Shown here in pieces: positions 26,360 to 35,758 of a stretch of DNA of 64,000 nucleotides. Made by a program: the position numbers and the translations under genes. Within the stretch, counting starts at the first letter, position 1; each line of letters begins with the position of its first letter. Source of the stretch: Boudabousia tangfeifanii (GTDB lineage: Bacteria > Actinomycetota > Actinomycetes > Actinomycetales > Actinomycetaceae); contig NZ_CP017812.1 in assembly GCF_001856685.1 (NCBI RefSeq), forward strand, positions 868,001 to 932,000, read 5' to 3'. The notes beneath the pieces are model-generated. The model was given only the letters and a program-made list of their open reading frames with translations, did not search any database and was not told the DNA's origin.

Positions 26360-27265
26360 GTGACTGAAAACGGTAGTGAGGCTATGCCCAAACGCCAGTA
26401 TCCTTCGCGGCGTGCACTTCGCGGCGCGCAGCAAGCTCGTGCGTACGCTGAGGCAAGTCGAGTTCCTGAAACTTCATCGTCATCATCGCAGATCTTAAAC
26501 CGGTCTGTTCGTTCTCTAATGGTGGGCGCTCTTGGTTTTGCCACTGTAGTAGTACCACTTTCTGGCTTTATTTCCCCAGAGGTCGCTAATCAAGCCAAGA
26601 TTAAACGAGCGCAATCGTGGGCTGATATTTTGCAATCCAAAGTACAGGCTGCGGAAGCCTTGTCTCTTCGCTCTGACCCGGCAGCGGCCACTCGTGCCGC
26701 CGTACGCGAACAGTTGGAAGCTGACAAGTGCCTAAAGACTGATTCTTCAGCCAATGGTGTGCGTACTGCACTGACAGAGAAGCCTGAAGAGCCAGTCGGA
26801 CAAGATCTTTTCTGGCCACTCGCCCGAGGCACTTACCGTCTTTCTTCTGGCTTTGGTATGCGCGTGAATCCTGTACTAGGTATTTACCGCTTGCACGCAG
26901 GAATCGATATGGCTGGTGGTGCTGGTACTCCGATTACCTCTGCTGCTGATGGCATTGTTTCCCGGGTAGGTTGGATCAGCGGGTTAGGATATTCAGTCGC
27001 TATCTACCATCCGACGCAAAACGTTACGACCGTATACGGCCACATGATTTCCGGATCTTCGCCTTTGCATCAAGGACAAGAACTAAAAGCTGGAGATTTT
27101 GTCGGGAAGCTTGGCTCAACTGGTAATTCTACTGGTCCTCACCTGCACTTTGAAGTACACCGCGGTAAAGATGATAATGACGGTAGTGCTGTAGAGCCGT
27201 TGTCTTGGATGAAGAACAATGGTGCGATTTATTCCGACGAAGCTAAGGCTGAACCTAGCTGCTGA
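26360..27265 (+). CDS. M23-family peptidoglycan metallopeptidase
   Basis: The 301-residue protein starts at GTG with GGAG 5 bases upstream. A basic cytoplasmic N terminus is followed by a single membrane anchor at about residues 52-75 (LMVGALGFATVVVPLSGF), a short helical linker, then a LytM/M23 domain at about 155-290. Zinc ligands are visible in RLHAGIDMA (HxxxD) and HLHFEVH (HxH). The usual substrate is the peptide cross-bridge of peptidoglycan, placing the enzyme outside the membrane. It lies 14 bases before the phosphodiesterase gene. Confidence 0.9.
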   Translation: MTENGSEAMPKRQYPSRRALRGAQQARAYAEASRVPETSSSSSQILNRSVRSLMVGALGFATVVVPLSGFISPEVANQAKIKRAQSWADILQSKVQAAEALSLRSDPAAATRAAVREQLEADKCLKTDSSANGVRTALTEKPEEPVGQDLFWPLARGTYRLSSGFGMRVNPVLGIYRLHAGIDMAGGAGTPITSAADGIVSRVGWISGLGYSVAIYHPTQNVTTVYGHMISGSSPLHQGQELKAGDFVGKLGSTGNSTGPHLHFEVHRGKDDNDGSAVEPLSWMKNNGAIYSDEAKAEPSC

Positions 27266-27279
27266 ACAACTAAAGAGTT

Positions 27280-28101
27280 ATGATTCAGCCAAAAGAATGG
27301 ACTCCTGGCTCTAAAACTTTAGTATTTGCACATCGTGGCTCGCCTTTACTTGGCGATTTTGAGAATTCTGAAGCTGCCTTTTGCAATGCTTTAGCTACCG
27401 GAGCTGAAGCCATTGAATCGGATATTCAAGTTACCAAAGATGGGGTAGCAGTACTTAGTCACGATCCCACCTTGAAACGTTTATTCGGTCAAGACCTCAG
27501 TATCGCAAAACTAGCTTGGAAAGAGATCCGAGCAGTTACGAGGGACTATTCGGCACCTTTACTTCGGCTCGATGAAGCTCTGGATTGCTTTTCGGAAACC
27601 ACATTTAACCTCGACACTAAATGCGATGCGGCAGTTGAGGCTGCGCTGCCTATCTTGTTACAACCCAAAGTGCGTGATCGCGTCTGCGTGGCAACGTTTA
27701 GTGATCGTAGAATGCAACGCGTAAGACAAGGTGCGAAAGGCGCCTTGGCTACTTCATTATCAACTAAAGAAGTCCTTCGTTTATTGCGCCTTTCTTACAG
27801 TCCGAGGGCGAATCAGCTTAAGCCAGCCGACCTCGCAAAAGTACTGAGCATCTCACCTGAACATGCGGGTCCCGTGGTAGCTGCGCAGATTCCATATCGT
27901 TTTAAAGGAACTTTTAAAGTGCTCAGTCCAAATGTGATTACGACTGCGCATAAACTCGGATTAAATCTGCAGGTATGGACGGTAAATAACAGTTCTGAGA
28001 TTGAGCAAATCACGAATCCAGAAAGCCCCTTGCGGGTAGATGGGGTGATTACCGATCGTTTGCAAAGTGCGTTGACAATTCGCGATAGCTTTTTAGCGTA
28101 A
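27280..28101 (+). CDS. Glycerophosphodiester phosphodiesterase family protein
   Basis: The 273-residue TIM-barrel protein has the GDPD signature at the N terminus: FAHRGSP, then AIESDIQVTKDGVAVLSHDP with the catalytic His and metal-binding Glu/Asp residues, and LQVWTVNN and VDGVITDRL near the C terminus. It would hydrolyse glycerophosphodiesters to glycerol-3-phosphate and alcohol. There is no signal peptide, so it is cytoplasmic, like actinobacterial GlpQ1-type enzymes. It is probably cotranscribed with the M23 peptidase and converges on the tRNA-Arg gene. Confidence 0.88.
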   Translation: MIQPKEWTPGSKTLVFAHRGSPLLGDFENSEAAFCNALATGAEAIESDIQVTKDGVAVLSHDPTLKRLFGQDLSIAKLAWKEIRAVTRDYSAPLLRLDEALDCFSETTFNLDTKCDAAVEAALPILLQPKVRDRVCVATFSDRRMQRVRQGAKGALATSLSTKEVLRLLRLSYSPRANQLKPADLAKVLSISPEHAGPVVAAQIPYRFKGTFKVLSPNVITTAHKLGLNLQVWTVNNSSEIEQITNPESPLRVDGVITDRLQSALTIRDSFLA

Positions 28102-28126
28102 CAGGTCGGAAAATAGGTAAAAGAAG

Positions 28127-28199
28127 TACCCCGAACAGGATTCGAACCTGCGACCTTTCGCTCCGGAGGCGAACGCTCTATCCACTGAGCTATCGGGGC
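28127..28199 (-). tRNA. tRNA-Arg (anticodon CCG)
   Basis: The minus strand folds as a 73-base cloverleaf. The acceptor stem is GCCCCGA/TCGGGGT with discriminator A, the D-arm GCTC/GAGC, the anticodon stem TTCGC/GCGAA with loop CTCCGGA (anticodon CCG), and the T-arm GCAGG-TTCGAAT-CCTGT. CCA is not encoded. It reads CGG codons; argS lies about 1.5 kb away. T-rich sequence follows the 3' end. Confidence 0.97.
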
Positions 28200-28248
28200 A
28201 ACTAGGACAGTATAGCACTTTTTTTGGCTATCTAGTCAAGCTTTAAAA

Positions 28249-28289
28249 TGTGGGACGAGGACGATTTAGAGATACGTCCTCGTCCCACA
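28249..28289 (-). terminator. Terminator of the second SLH gene
   Basis: A 15-bp perfect stem (28249-28263 with 28275-28289) has an 11-base loop. On the minus strand it is followed by a short TTTT run, fitting termination of the SLH gene that ends at 28333. Both arms contain the octamer CGAGGACG in inverted orientation. Confidence 0.75.
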
Positions 28290-28332
28290 AAATAGGCGGA
28301 TTGTCAGACCAAGCTAGTCTGAAGATATGCCT

Positions 28333-29544
28333 TTACTTTTGGCACTTAAACAGGTCCACCTGGTAGGTGTATTGCAAATAAGTGGGGTAGCGAACGATGT
28401 TTTGTTTAGCAACAAGCTTCAACGGTTTGCCGTTGGTGTTCAGCACCATCTTACGGAAGTTGGTGTCTTCCCAAATGTTCTTTGCCGGATTCGAAGACTG
28501 GTAGAGGGAACCGTTGTAAACGCATTTTTCTCCCTTGGCCTTCTTGACGCCAGCCTTTGCGGCCAAGTCATAAAGCTTATTGGTCTCTGCAGCCACGTCA
28601 AAAGGCTGGTTTACCAATTTAACGGAGCGACTCCAAGGCAAAGTTTTTGGCGTGTTGGTCAGAACCTTTAGATTCTCGGACTGAATCTTTTGGTGTACAC
28701 CCTTGAGGAATACGGCCACAGCGTCACGCTGGATGCCCAAGGTCGGACGGAATTCAAAGTGACCCTTGACCGGCCAACCCTTTGAGATGCCATTAGCGTG
28801 GAGCCATTCGATCGAGCCACGGAATGGTTGCGACATTGGGACATCGCTGAAGGAAGAAGGAGCTGCTCCCCACTTCTTTTCAGCCATTTTGTCCTGGTTG
28901 AGTAAACGGGTAATGAATACTGCCATATCTGCGCGAGCCATGTGGTTCTTTGGACGGAAGGTATTGTCATTCCAGCCGTTAGCTAGGCCGGCTGCCTTCA
29001 TCCAGCAAATCTGCTTGCTAAAGGTCGACTTGGCAATGTCCACGAAGCAACGGTTGAGATCCTTAGGAGCAGTGAACTCTGGACTACCAGCAAAGCGATA
29101 GAGGAAAGCAGCGAAAGCTTCACGGGTTACCTTGGCACGAGGGCGGAAGGTACCGTCGGCCCAACCGGTGGTTAGACCTTCGTTTGCCATCCAATAGATT
29201 GCTTTGGCGTGATCCGTTTTAGCGGTAACGTCCTTAAAAACAAATTTAGGCTTGGAAGCGGGGGCTGGTTTGTTTTCCTTTTTAGGTGCCGGGGCAACAG
29301 GTGCCTTGGCCTCAGGAGTTTTGGTGGTGTGTGGTTCAGCGGTAGCTGCTGGCTTAGTAGCCTTAGCTTCGGGAGTCTTCACTACGCTAGTTTCTGGAGT
29401 CTTGGCAGCCGGTTCGACCGAAGGTGCTGGAGTGGGTTCAGGGGAAGGCGCAACTGGGGCAGCGAGGGCACTACCAGCGCTGGTTCCAACTAATGCGGCA
29501 GCGGCCAATGCGGTAGCTAGATTCTGCCAGGATTTCTTAGACAT
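28333..29544 (-). CDS. Secreted SLH-domain protein
   Basis: The 403-residue protein has a signal peptide ending at about residue 28 (GSALAAP), a Pro/Ala/Lys/Thr-rich linker (about 30-95), three SLH domains (about 97-290, each with a GW motif such as TTGWADGTFRP and NGWNDNTFRPK), and a C-terminal region of about 110 residues with no recognised domain. It contains few cysteines. AAGGAG lies 7 bases before the ATG. With the SLH protease at 14687-18985 it shows that this organism anchors surface proteins through SLH modules. Function is unknown. Confidence 0.88.
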   Translation of the reverse strand: MSKKSWQNLATALAAAALVGTSAGSALAAPVAPSPEPTPAPSVEPAAKTPETSVVKTPEAKATKPAATAEPHTTKTPEAKAPVAPAPKKENKPAPASKPKFVFKDVTAKTDHAKAIYWMANEGLTTGWADGTFRPRAKVTREAFAAFLYRFAGSPEFTAPKDLNRCFVDIAKSTFSKQICWMKAAGLANGWNDNTFRPKNHMARADMAVFITRLLNQDKMAEKKWGAAPSSFSDVPMSQPFRGSIEWLHANGISKGWPVKGHFEFRPTLGIQRDAVAVFLKGVHQKIQSENLKVLTNTPKTLPWSRSVKLVNQPFDVAAETNKLYDLAAKAGVKKAKGEKCVYNGSLYQSSNPAKNIWEDTNFRKMVLNTNGKPLKLVAKQNIVRYPTYLQYTYQVDLFKCQK

Positions 29545-29621
29545 ATATTCTCCTTAAGAAATTATTTTGCAATTGTGCCTATCTTCTCAAGCAAAGCTCA
29601 ATAATGCGCGTTGAATGAACT

Positions 29622-29649
29622 TTCAGTCATTTGGGATATCAGCTACTAT
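29622..29649 (+). promoter_or_regulatory. Candidate leaderless promoter of argS
   Basis: TTCAGT (29622-29627) and TACTAT (29644-29649) are 16 bases apart. The ATG at 29657 begins 7 bases after the -10 element, the spacing at which transcription starts. No Shine-Dalgarno motif precedes that ATG, fitting a leaderless mRNA. Confidence 0.5.
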
Positions 29650-29656
29650 TACAGTC

Positions 29657-31336
29657 ATGACACCAGACCAACTTGCTGCGAAAATTCGCGAGATTCTAAT
29701 TTCTTTTGTTTCCGATGGCACTCTTGCTTTAACTGAGGCAGATATTCCAGATCCCGTCAAGGTTGAACGCCCGCGCATGCGCGAACATGGCGATTGGGCT
29801 ACAAATATCGCTCTACAGCTTGGCAAGCGTGGGGGAATGGCGCCGCGCGATCTAGCGCAAAAACTATGTGATGCTCTTGCCAAGGTAGAAGCTGTTGACT
29901 CCGCAGAAATTGCCGGTCCTGGTTTTGTCAATATTCGACTTTCGGCTGCGGCCGCTGGTGAACTTGCTCGGACGATTTTGACCGAGGGAACCAAGTATGG
30001 AACTAATGACGCTCTTGCTGGTAAGCACATCAACCTTGAGTATGTTTCGGCAAATCCGACTGGCCCGATTCATATTGGCGGTGGTCGTTGGGCTGCGGTT
30101 GGCGATGCACTGGCTCGTTTGCTGAAGGCTTCTGGCGCCAAAGTTACCCGCGAATATTACTTTAACGATCATGGTGTTCAAATCGATCGTTTTTCGCGGT
30201 CATTGTATGCGCGTGCCATGGGTCAAGAAGTGCCAGAAGATGGCTACGGTGGTCAATATATCGATGATATTGCTTCTAGAGTGCGTCAGATTGCAGCGGA
30301 AAAAGACGACCCAGATCCGGTAACTTTGCCTACCGAGGACGCCCTCGAATATTTCCGGGCAGTCGGCGTCGACTTGATGTTTAGCGAAATTAAGAATGAA
30401 CTACACGGTTTTGGCGTCGATTTTGATGTCTTTTTCCATGAGGAAACTTTGCACGCCTCGGGCGCGGTAGAAAAAGCTATTCAGATTTTGCGTGATCGTG
30501 GCATGATCGAAGATCGTGATGGTGCGGTTTGGCTGCGCACTACCGAATTTGGTGATGATAAAGACCGCGTGATTATCAAATCCGATGGACAAGCGGCTTA
30601 TTTCGCTGGCGATATTGCCTACTACCTTGACAAGCGTGAACGCGGTGCAGATAGCGCCATTTATCTTTTGGGCGCCGATCACCACGGTTACATTGGTCGT
30701 ATGTACGCAATGGCGGAAGCTTTTGGCGACAAGCCAGGGGAGAACCTACAGATTATTATCGGTCAGCTGGTAAATCTACTTAAGGATGGTAAGCCCTTCC
30801 GTTTGTCCAAGCGTGCCGGCAATATGGTGACCTTGGGCGATTTGATTGAAGCAGTTGGGAAGGACGCCGCTCGCTACGCCTTGGCGCGATCATCCATGGA
30901 CTCGCAGCTTGACATCGACCTCGACCTATTGGGATCTAAGTCGAACGACAACCCGGTTTACTATGTGCAGTATGCCTATGCTCGTACCCGTTCTGTGGCT
31001 AGAAATGCTAAGGCAGCTGGGATTAGTCGAGAATCAGGTTTTGACCCCGCACAGCTAGATACTGCGGCTGATGAGGCTTTGCTTGGTGTCCTTGCACAAT
31101 TCCCACAGTTAGTTGCCACTGCCGCTAACCTACGTGAACAGCACCGTATTGCTCGTTATCTCGAAGAACTAGCTGCCGCCTATCACACCTGGTACGGCAA
31201 GTGCCGAGTTACTCCGCGTGCGGATGAATCAGTAAATGAAGGTCACGTTGCGCGACTATGGTTGAATGACGCGGTTGCTCAGGTATTGGAAAACGGACTC
31301 GATCTACTAGGCGTTAGCGCTCCAGAACGGATGTGA
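29657..31336 (+). CDS. argS: Arginyl-tRNA synthetase
   Basis: ArgS charges tRNA-Arg. The 559-residue class I enzyme has an N-terminal additional domain, the HIGH-equivalent [20 protein letters not shown], the KMSKS-equivalent [16 protein letters not shown], and a C-terminal anticodon-binding DALR domain. The frame extends upstream to ATG 29615, but [10 protein letters not shown] at 29657 is preferred because it matches family N termini and follows a promoter at leaderless spacing. Its stop overlaps the lysA GTG by 4 bases; argS-lysA coupling is classic in actinobacteria. Confidence 0.95.
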   Translation: MTPDQLAAKIREILISFVSDGTLALTEADIPDPVKVERPRMREHGDWATNIALQLGKRGGMAPRDLAQKLCDALAKVEAVDSAEIAGPGFVNIRLSAAAAGELARTILTEGTKYGTNDALAGKHINLEYVSANPTGPIHIGGGRWAAVGDALARLLKASGAKVTREYYFNDHGVQIDRFSRSLYARAMGQEVPEDGYGGQYIDDIASRVRQIAAEKDDPDPVTLPTEDALEYFRAVGVDLMFSEIKNELHGFGVDFDVFFHEETLHASGAVEKAIQILRDRGMIEDRDGAVWLRTTEFGDDKDRVIIKSDGQAAYFAGDIAYYLDKRERGADSAIYLLGADHHGYIGRMYAMAEAFGDKPGENLQIIIGQLVNLLKDGKPFRLSKRAGNMVTLGDLIEAVGKDAARYALARSSMDSQLDIDLDLLGSKSNDNPVYYVQYAYARTRSVARNAKAAGISRESGFDPAQLDTAADEALLGVLAQFPQLVATAANLREQHRIARYLEELAAAYHTWYGKCRVTPRADESVNEGHVARLWLNDAVAQVLENGLDLLGVSAPERM

Positions 31337-32745
31337 ACATGCTTTCCCAACAAGAACTCGCCAAACTGTCCTGCCCTCATCCAGGTGAAATTTCTGGTTA
31401 TTGGCCTTGGTCTTTAACCCGAAACGAGGAAGGGGAACTAACTTTCCCAACAGCGACAGTTTCAGAGCTAGCTCAAACCTACGGAACCCCGCTTTTTGTG
31501 GTTGACGAGGACGATCTAGCTGGCAAAGCGGAAGTCTGGATTTCGGCAATGTCCGAGGCTTGTTGGGATGGCTATGGCATGAATGGAGCTACGGTATCTT
31601 ATGCCGCAAAAGCGTTCATGTGCGGCAGCATCGTAAAATTGATGAACCAGCACGGTTTATCAATCGATACTGCCAGCTTAGCCGAACTAGAATGCGCTAT
31701 TCGTGCTGGAGCAAAACCTGAACAAATCGGGCTGCACGGCAACGCCAAATCGGACGCGGAGCTCCGTCGCGCTGTCGATTTTGGCATTGACCATATCTTC
31801 GTAGACAGTCCCGCTGAGGCAGAACGCATCTCACAGATCGCGGCTGAACTGGGCAAAGTTGCGCGCGTTATGATTCGCGTAACCACTGGGGTGCACGCTG
31901 GTGGCCACGAGTTCATTGCCACTGCTCATGAAGATCAAAAATTCGGTGTTTCCTTAGCTACTGGAGCTGCTTTCGACCTCGGTCAGAAAATCTCGAATGA
32001 TCCGAACTTAGATTTCCGTGGATTGCACAGCCATATTGGTTCCCAAATCAATTCCCTAGAGGCATTCGAACAAGGTGCTCTCAAGCTGCTTGGTCTTCGT
32101 TCTCAGTTCCTAGCAGCTGGCATTGATATTCCAACTTTGGATCTCGGTGGTGGTTACCCGATCCGTTATCTACCAACCGATCCACAGCCTCTTACTCCTC
32201 GGGAAATCGCGGATACGTTAGCTAAGACAGTACGTGAATACTGTCAGTCTCGAAACGAAGATATTCCTCATCTTCAGGTCGAACCAGGGCGTTCTCTGGC
32301 TGGTCCGACAGCAATTACGCTCTATCGAGTGGTGGGCATTAAACGCGTCACCATTGCAGAGGGGCAGTACCGTGACTACGTGGCAGTCGACGGCGGTATG
32401 AGTGACAATATTCGTCCCGCACTCTATGGTGCGAACTACACAGCTTTATTAGCTAACCGAGTTGGCTCAAGCGAACTAACTTATGCTCGAGTAGTTGGCA
32501 AACACTGTGAAAGCGGCGATATTTTGATCCCAGAAATTGCTTTACCAGCAGATCTCAAACCGGGTGATATCTTGGCGATGCCGGCTACTGGTGCCTACGG
32601 ACGTTCAATGGCTTCAAACTACAATATGGCATTAAAGCCAGGCGTAGTTGCAGCTAGTCGGGACGGAGTAAAAGTTTGGCTACGTCCCGAGACCATCACA
32701 GATCTATTCGCCCTCGATCCGGCACTCGCCGAAGTCGAAAAATAG
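31333..32745 (+). CDS. lysA: Diaminopimelate decarboxylase
   Basis: LysA decarboxylates meso-diaminopimelate to lysine. The 470-residue fold III PLP enzyme has the PLP lysine in [11 protein letters not shown], substrate-binding [21 protein letters not shown], and the second-active-site CESGDIL. GTG at 31333 overlaps the argS stop (GTGA); an ATG two codons later (31339) is an alternative. It is followed after 22 bases by the degenerate homoserine kinase-like gene, where other actinobacteria carry hom and thrC. Confidence 0.95.
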   Translation: MNMLSQQELAKLSCPHPGEISGYWPWSLTRNEEGELTFPTATVSELAQTYGTPLFVVDEDDLAGKAEVWISAMSEACWDGYGMNGATVSYAAKAFMCGSIVKLMNQHGLSIDTASLAELECAIRAGAKPEQIGLHGNAKSDAELRRAVDFGIDHIFVDSPAEAERISQIAAELGKVARVMIRVTTGVHAGGHEFIATAHEDQKFGVSLATGAAFDLGQKISNDPNLDFRGLHSHIGSQINSLEAFEQGALKLLGLRSQFLAAGIDIPTLDLGGGYPIRYLPTDPQPLTPREIADTLAKTVREYCQSRNEDIPHLQVEPGRSLAGPTAITLYRVVGIKRVTIAEGQYRDYVAVDGGMSDNIRPALYGANYTALLANRVGSSELTYARVVGKHCESGDILIPEIALPADLKPGDILAMPATGAYGRSMASNYNMALKPGVVAASRDGVKVWLRPETITDLFALDPALAEVEK

Positions 32746-32767
32746 AGCCTAGGTTAGGGGAAGCAAA

Positions 32768-33724
32768 ATGCGCCTACAGAAGTCCTTTGTGAGTCTAAAA
32801 GTTCCTGCGGCGTTAAACGGTTTTTCCACCTTTGCACCGGGGATCTCTAATCCTGAAGGACTAGCGGTGGGGTTGGGGCAACCAGATACCGTCCGCATTA
32901 GGGCGATCGCTGGGCCCGATCAGTTGTTTCACACCATCGGGGGAGTGGAGACTGGCCTATCTGTCCAAAGTCTTCCGATTTTTGAACTCCTTCATGAGAT
33001 TTTGGATTTGATCGGTGCGCCCCAGGCGGGGTTTAAAATCGAGTGGCAACAGGGATTACAAGCTATTCCAGGCTTAGTAAAATTTCAAATGTCTTTAGCG
33101 GTCGCGGTGCAAGCGATCAAGGCATTGCTGGGCGAACCATATACCTTAAGCCAGGATGAAACAAACGAAATCTACAGCAGATTTACCACGTTAAAGGCAA
33201 CGACTTTAGCGATTTCGCAGGGCGGCTGGCACTTTAATTCTGCGCTGGAACCTTCCAGAACATGGCAAGAGCCTGAAAATGCAATTCGGTTGCCATTAGA
33301 CTGTGCTAAAGAACTGCCGGTGACAATTTTTTCTAACGGAGATTTGGCTTCGAGCGTTGAGGCTGAGCGCTATATCCAAGGGGCCGACTTTACTCATTTT
33401 GAAGCTCTCGTGTCTTCTGCGTTTTTGGTTCGTCTTTTGTCCTCCAAGGATTTGAATGCGGATCAACAAATCGAACTATTTGACCAATGGGCGGTAAACG
33501 CACCGCTACTACCAGCGTTATCGCCTTTGTATCCACAATTAGTCGAGATGCAAAAATGGCTCGAACAAGTTGGCATAGGAGCTTTCGCTTGGGGTGAGAG
33601 CCCCGTTCTATTCGCTTTCGGGCAGCTTTCGGAATCGGTGAAAAAAGCGGCAATGGCTGCGGGCTGGCAGATTGAAGAAACCACGATCTGTGACACCGGC
33701 CTTGAAATTATGACAGTTTCATAA
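32768..33724 (+). CDS. Degenerate homoserine kinase-like protein (ThrB pseudokinase)
   Basis: This 318-residue open frame has an AGGGGAAG ribosome binding site and occupies the thrB position before rho. It aligns by eye along its length with mycobacterial ThrB: SLKVPAALNGF for the N-terminal VxASSANLGPGF, QAIPGLVKFQMSLAVAV for NAIPHSRGLGSSAAAVV, the AIRLPLD strand, and IGAFAWGESPVLFAFG for the C-terminal SGAGPSLIAL. The glycine/serine ATP-binding loop (GRGLGSSAA) is lost, and the EGHPDN motif reads TTLKAT. The frame is undisrupted, so a retained noncatalytic role is more likely than fresh decay. hom and thrC are missing beside it. Confidence 0.7.
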   Translation: MRLQKSFVSLKVPAALNGFSTFAPGISNPEGLAVGLGQPDTVRIRAIAGPDQLFHTIGGVETGLSVQSLPIFELLHEILDLIGAPQAGFKIEWQQGLQAIPGLVKFQMSLAVAVQAIKALLGEPYTLSQDETNEIYSRFTTLKATTLAISQGGWHFNSALEPSRTWQEPENAIRLPLDCAKELPVTIFSNGDLASSVEAERYIQGADFTHFEALVSSAFLVRLLSSKDLNADQQIELFDQWAVNAPLLPALSPLYPQLVEMQKWLEQVGIGAFAWGESPVLFAFGQLSESVKKAAMAAGWQIEETTICDTGLEIMTVS

Positions 33725-33768
33725 ATATTTGTTAGGCTTGTCCTCAGGCTCAGTGAGCCTTTCACTTT

Positions 33769-33793
33769 CATCAAAACATGTCGCGTTTTGATG
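33769..33793 (+). promoter_or_regulatory. Hairpin in the rho leader
   Basis: CATCAAAAC (33769-33777) pairs perfectly with GTTTTGATG (33785-33793) around a 7-base loop, about 80 bases before the rho ATG. A smaller AGGCTCA/TGAGCCT hairpin at 33746-33760 just upstream could end the lysA transcript. Rho is often autoregulated through its leader, so a control role is plausible but unproven. Confidence 0.35.
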
Positions 33794-33874
33794 TGATGAC
33801 CGTAATCGGTCCGTTATCCTCACCCAATGGGTGATTCACCACGCCTTTCTAGGCACTCTCAAGTTAAGGAAACT

Positions 33875-35710
33875 ATGAGCGACGATACTCAGAGCGTAAA
33901 AAATGCTCCTTTGTCAACCATGCGAGTTGCGCAGTTGCATGAACTCGCCAAAGAGATGGGTTTACAGGGCACTGATAAGTTACGTCGAATGGAACTTATC
34001 AAGGTAATCCGCGAAGCACGATCCCAAGGTGCGTCGGCTGAGAAAAAGCCTAGCAAGTCTCGCCCAGTTAAAAAGACTGAAACTGTGACGGAAAACGTTG
34101 CCGAAGCTCCGGTGAAAGACATTGATTCTGCAGCTAAACATGATGACTTGGCTGATAACACAGACAAGACTAATGTTGATGGGGAAAACAATGATCGTCG
34201 GCAAAAGGATGCAGGTAATCGCCGAGGACGAGGACGTCGTCGTGCCACTCTTCCTGCAGGTGCTAAAGCTAGTGAGACTGACAAGAACTCCGCTTCTGAA
34301 GAAGTGAAGGCAGCGATTGCTGCTGAACTAGCTTCAGCTAAGGCAGAAAAAACAAATGAGCAGCCTCGTAATGAAAAGGCAAAGGTAGAGTCATTAGACG
34401 AAATCTCTTTGCCGGATGAACCAGTTCGAGAGCGCAATCATAAGCGTTTTGACGACGATGACGAAGAACGTGGTAACCGTCGTCGTCGTGGTCGTGATCG
34501 CAATGGTAAGAACAATCGTCGGGAGCGTGGCAACCGCCGAGATCGTGATGAAGAGTCGTACGACGATTCACGTGAAGAAGAGCTAGTGCCGATCGCAGGT
34601 ATTTTGGATGTACAAGATAACCATGCCTTCGTTCGCACTTCTGGATACTTGCCAGGACCAAACGACATTTATGTCACCCTAGGGCAAGTACGTCGTTATG
34701 GCTTGCGCTCTGGCGATGCCATCCAAGGTGCAGTACGTCCACCAGTCGAAGGTGAACGTCAGCGCCAAAAGTACAATGCTTTGGTCCGACTAGATACCAT
34801 CAATGGAATGACCATTGAACAGGCCGCTACCCGTGTCGAGTTCAATAAGCTAGTACCGCTATACCCGCAAGAACAGCTCCGTCTAGAAACTAGCGAAAAG
34901 GCCTTAACTCCACGAGTTATTGACCTAATCGCTCCTATTGGTAAGGGGCAACGTGGTCTGATTGTATCGCCACCAAAGGCCGGTAAAACCATCATTATGC
35001 AGCAAATTGCTAACGCGATTGCGGTAAACAATCCGGAAGTTCATCTCATGGTGGTTCTAGTCGATGAACGTCCCGAAGAAGTTACCGATATGCAGCGAAC
35101 TGTTCGAGGGGAAGTAATTGCTTCCACCTTCGATCGTCCCGCTGCTGACCACACAATCGTGGCAGAATTAGCTATCGAACGTGCCAAGCGTCTAGTTGAA
35201 CTCGGACAAGACGTAGTTGTGTTGCTTGATTCGATTACCCGTCTTGGACGTGCCTATAACCTAGCTGCTCCGGCCTCGGGCCGCATCCTTTCTGGTGGTG
35301 TTGATGCTTCGGCTCTATACCCGCCAAAGAAGTTCTTCGGCGCTGCTCGTAATATTGAAGGCGGCGGTTCTTTAACGATCCTTGCAACCGCCTTGATCGA
35401 AACTGGTTCGAAGATGGATGAAGTTATCTTCGAAGAGTTCAAGGGCACCGGCAATATGGAACTTCGTTTGTCTCGGCAGTTGGCTGATAAGCGAATCTTC
35501 CCTGCCGTTGATATTAATGCTTCAGGTACCCGTCGTGAAGAGGCACTATTTAACCCACAAGAGCTCAAGATTTTGTGGAAGCTTCGTCGCGTGCTTGGTG
35601 CTTTGGATATTCAGGAATCGGCAGAATTGGTTCTTTCTCGTTTGAAAGAAACAAAGTCAAATGCCGAATTCTTGATGACTGTTGCGAAAAACATGCCAGT
35701 AGGCGAGTAA
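33875..35710 (+). CDS. rho: Transcription termination factor Rho
   Basis: Rho is the hexameric RNA helicase of factor-dependent termination. The 611-residue protein has an N-terminal Rho_N helical motif (RVAQLHELAKEMGLQGTDKL), then a roughly 200-residue Arg/Asp/Glu/Asn-rich disordered insertion typical of high-GC Gram-positives, the cold-shock-like RNA-binding domain (GILDVQDNHAFVRTSGYLPG), and the ATPase with Walker A PPKAGKTIIMQ and LLDSITRLGRAYN. The ATG at 33875 has AAGGA at good spacing; an in-frame ATG at 33827 is less likely. A strong terminator follows. Confidence 0.97.
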   Translation: MSDDTQSVKNAPLSTMRVAQLHELAKEMGLQGTDKLRRMELIKVIREARSQGASAEKKPSKSRPVKKTETVTENVAEAPVKDIDSAAKHDDLADNTDKTNVDGENNDRRQKDAGNRRGRGRRRATLPAGAKASETDKNSASEEVKAAIAAELASAKAEKTNEQPRNEKAKVESLDEISLPDEPVRERNHKRFDDDDEERGNRRRRGRDRNGKNNRRERGNRRDRDEESYDDSREEELVPIAGILDVQDNHAFVRTSGYLPGPNDIYVTLGQVRRYGLRSGDAIQGAVRPPVEGERQRQKYNALVRLDTINGMTIEQAATRVEFNKLVPLYPQEQLRLETSEKALTPRVIDLIAPIGKGQRGLIVSPPKAGKTIIMQQIANAIAVNNPEVHLMVVLVDERPEEVTDMQRTVRGEVIASTFDRPAADHTIVAELAIERAKRLVELGQDVVVLLDSITRLGRAYNLAAPASGRILSGGVDASALYPPKKFFGAARNIEGGGSLTILATALIETGSKMDEVIFEEFKGTGNMELRLSRQLADKRIFPAVDINASGTRREEALFNPQELKILWKLRRVLGALDIQESAELVLSRLKETKSNAEFLMTVAKNMPVGE

Positions 35711-35714
35711 CTTG

Positions 35715-35745
35715 TTGGTGGGCCCGCAGATTGCGGGCCCACCAA
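35715..35745 (+). terminator. Terminator after rho
   Basis: A 14-bp GC-rich perfect stem (35715-35728 with 35732-35745) has a 3-base loop and is followed by TTTATTCTTT. This is the most classical intrinsic terminator in the window. Confidence 0.85.
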
Positions 35746-35758
35746 TTTATTCTTTGCG

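Noticed and set aside
33889..34437. 182-residue minus-strand frame opposite the Rho insertion region
   Set aside because: The low-complexity coding sequence of rho produces long antisense frames; no start or family signal supports it.
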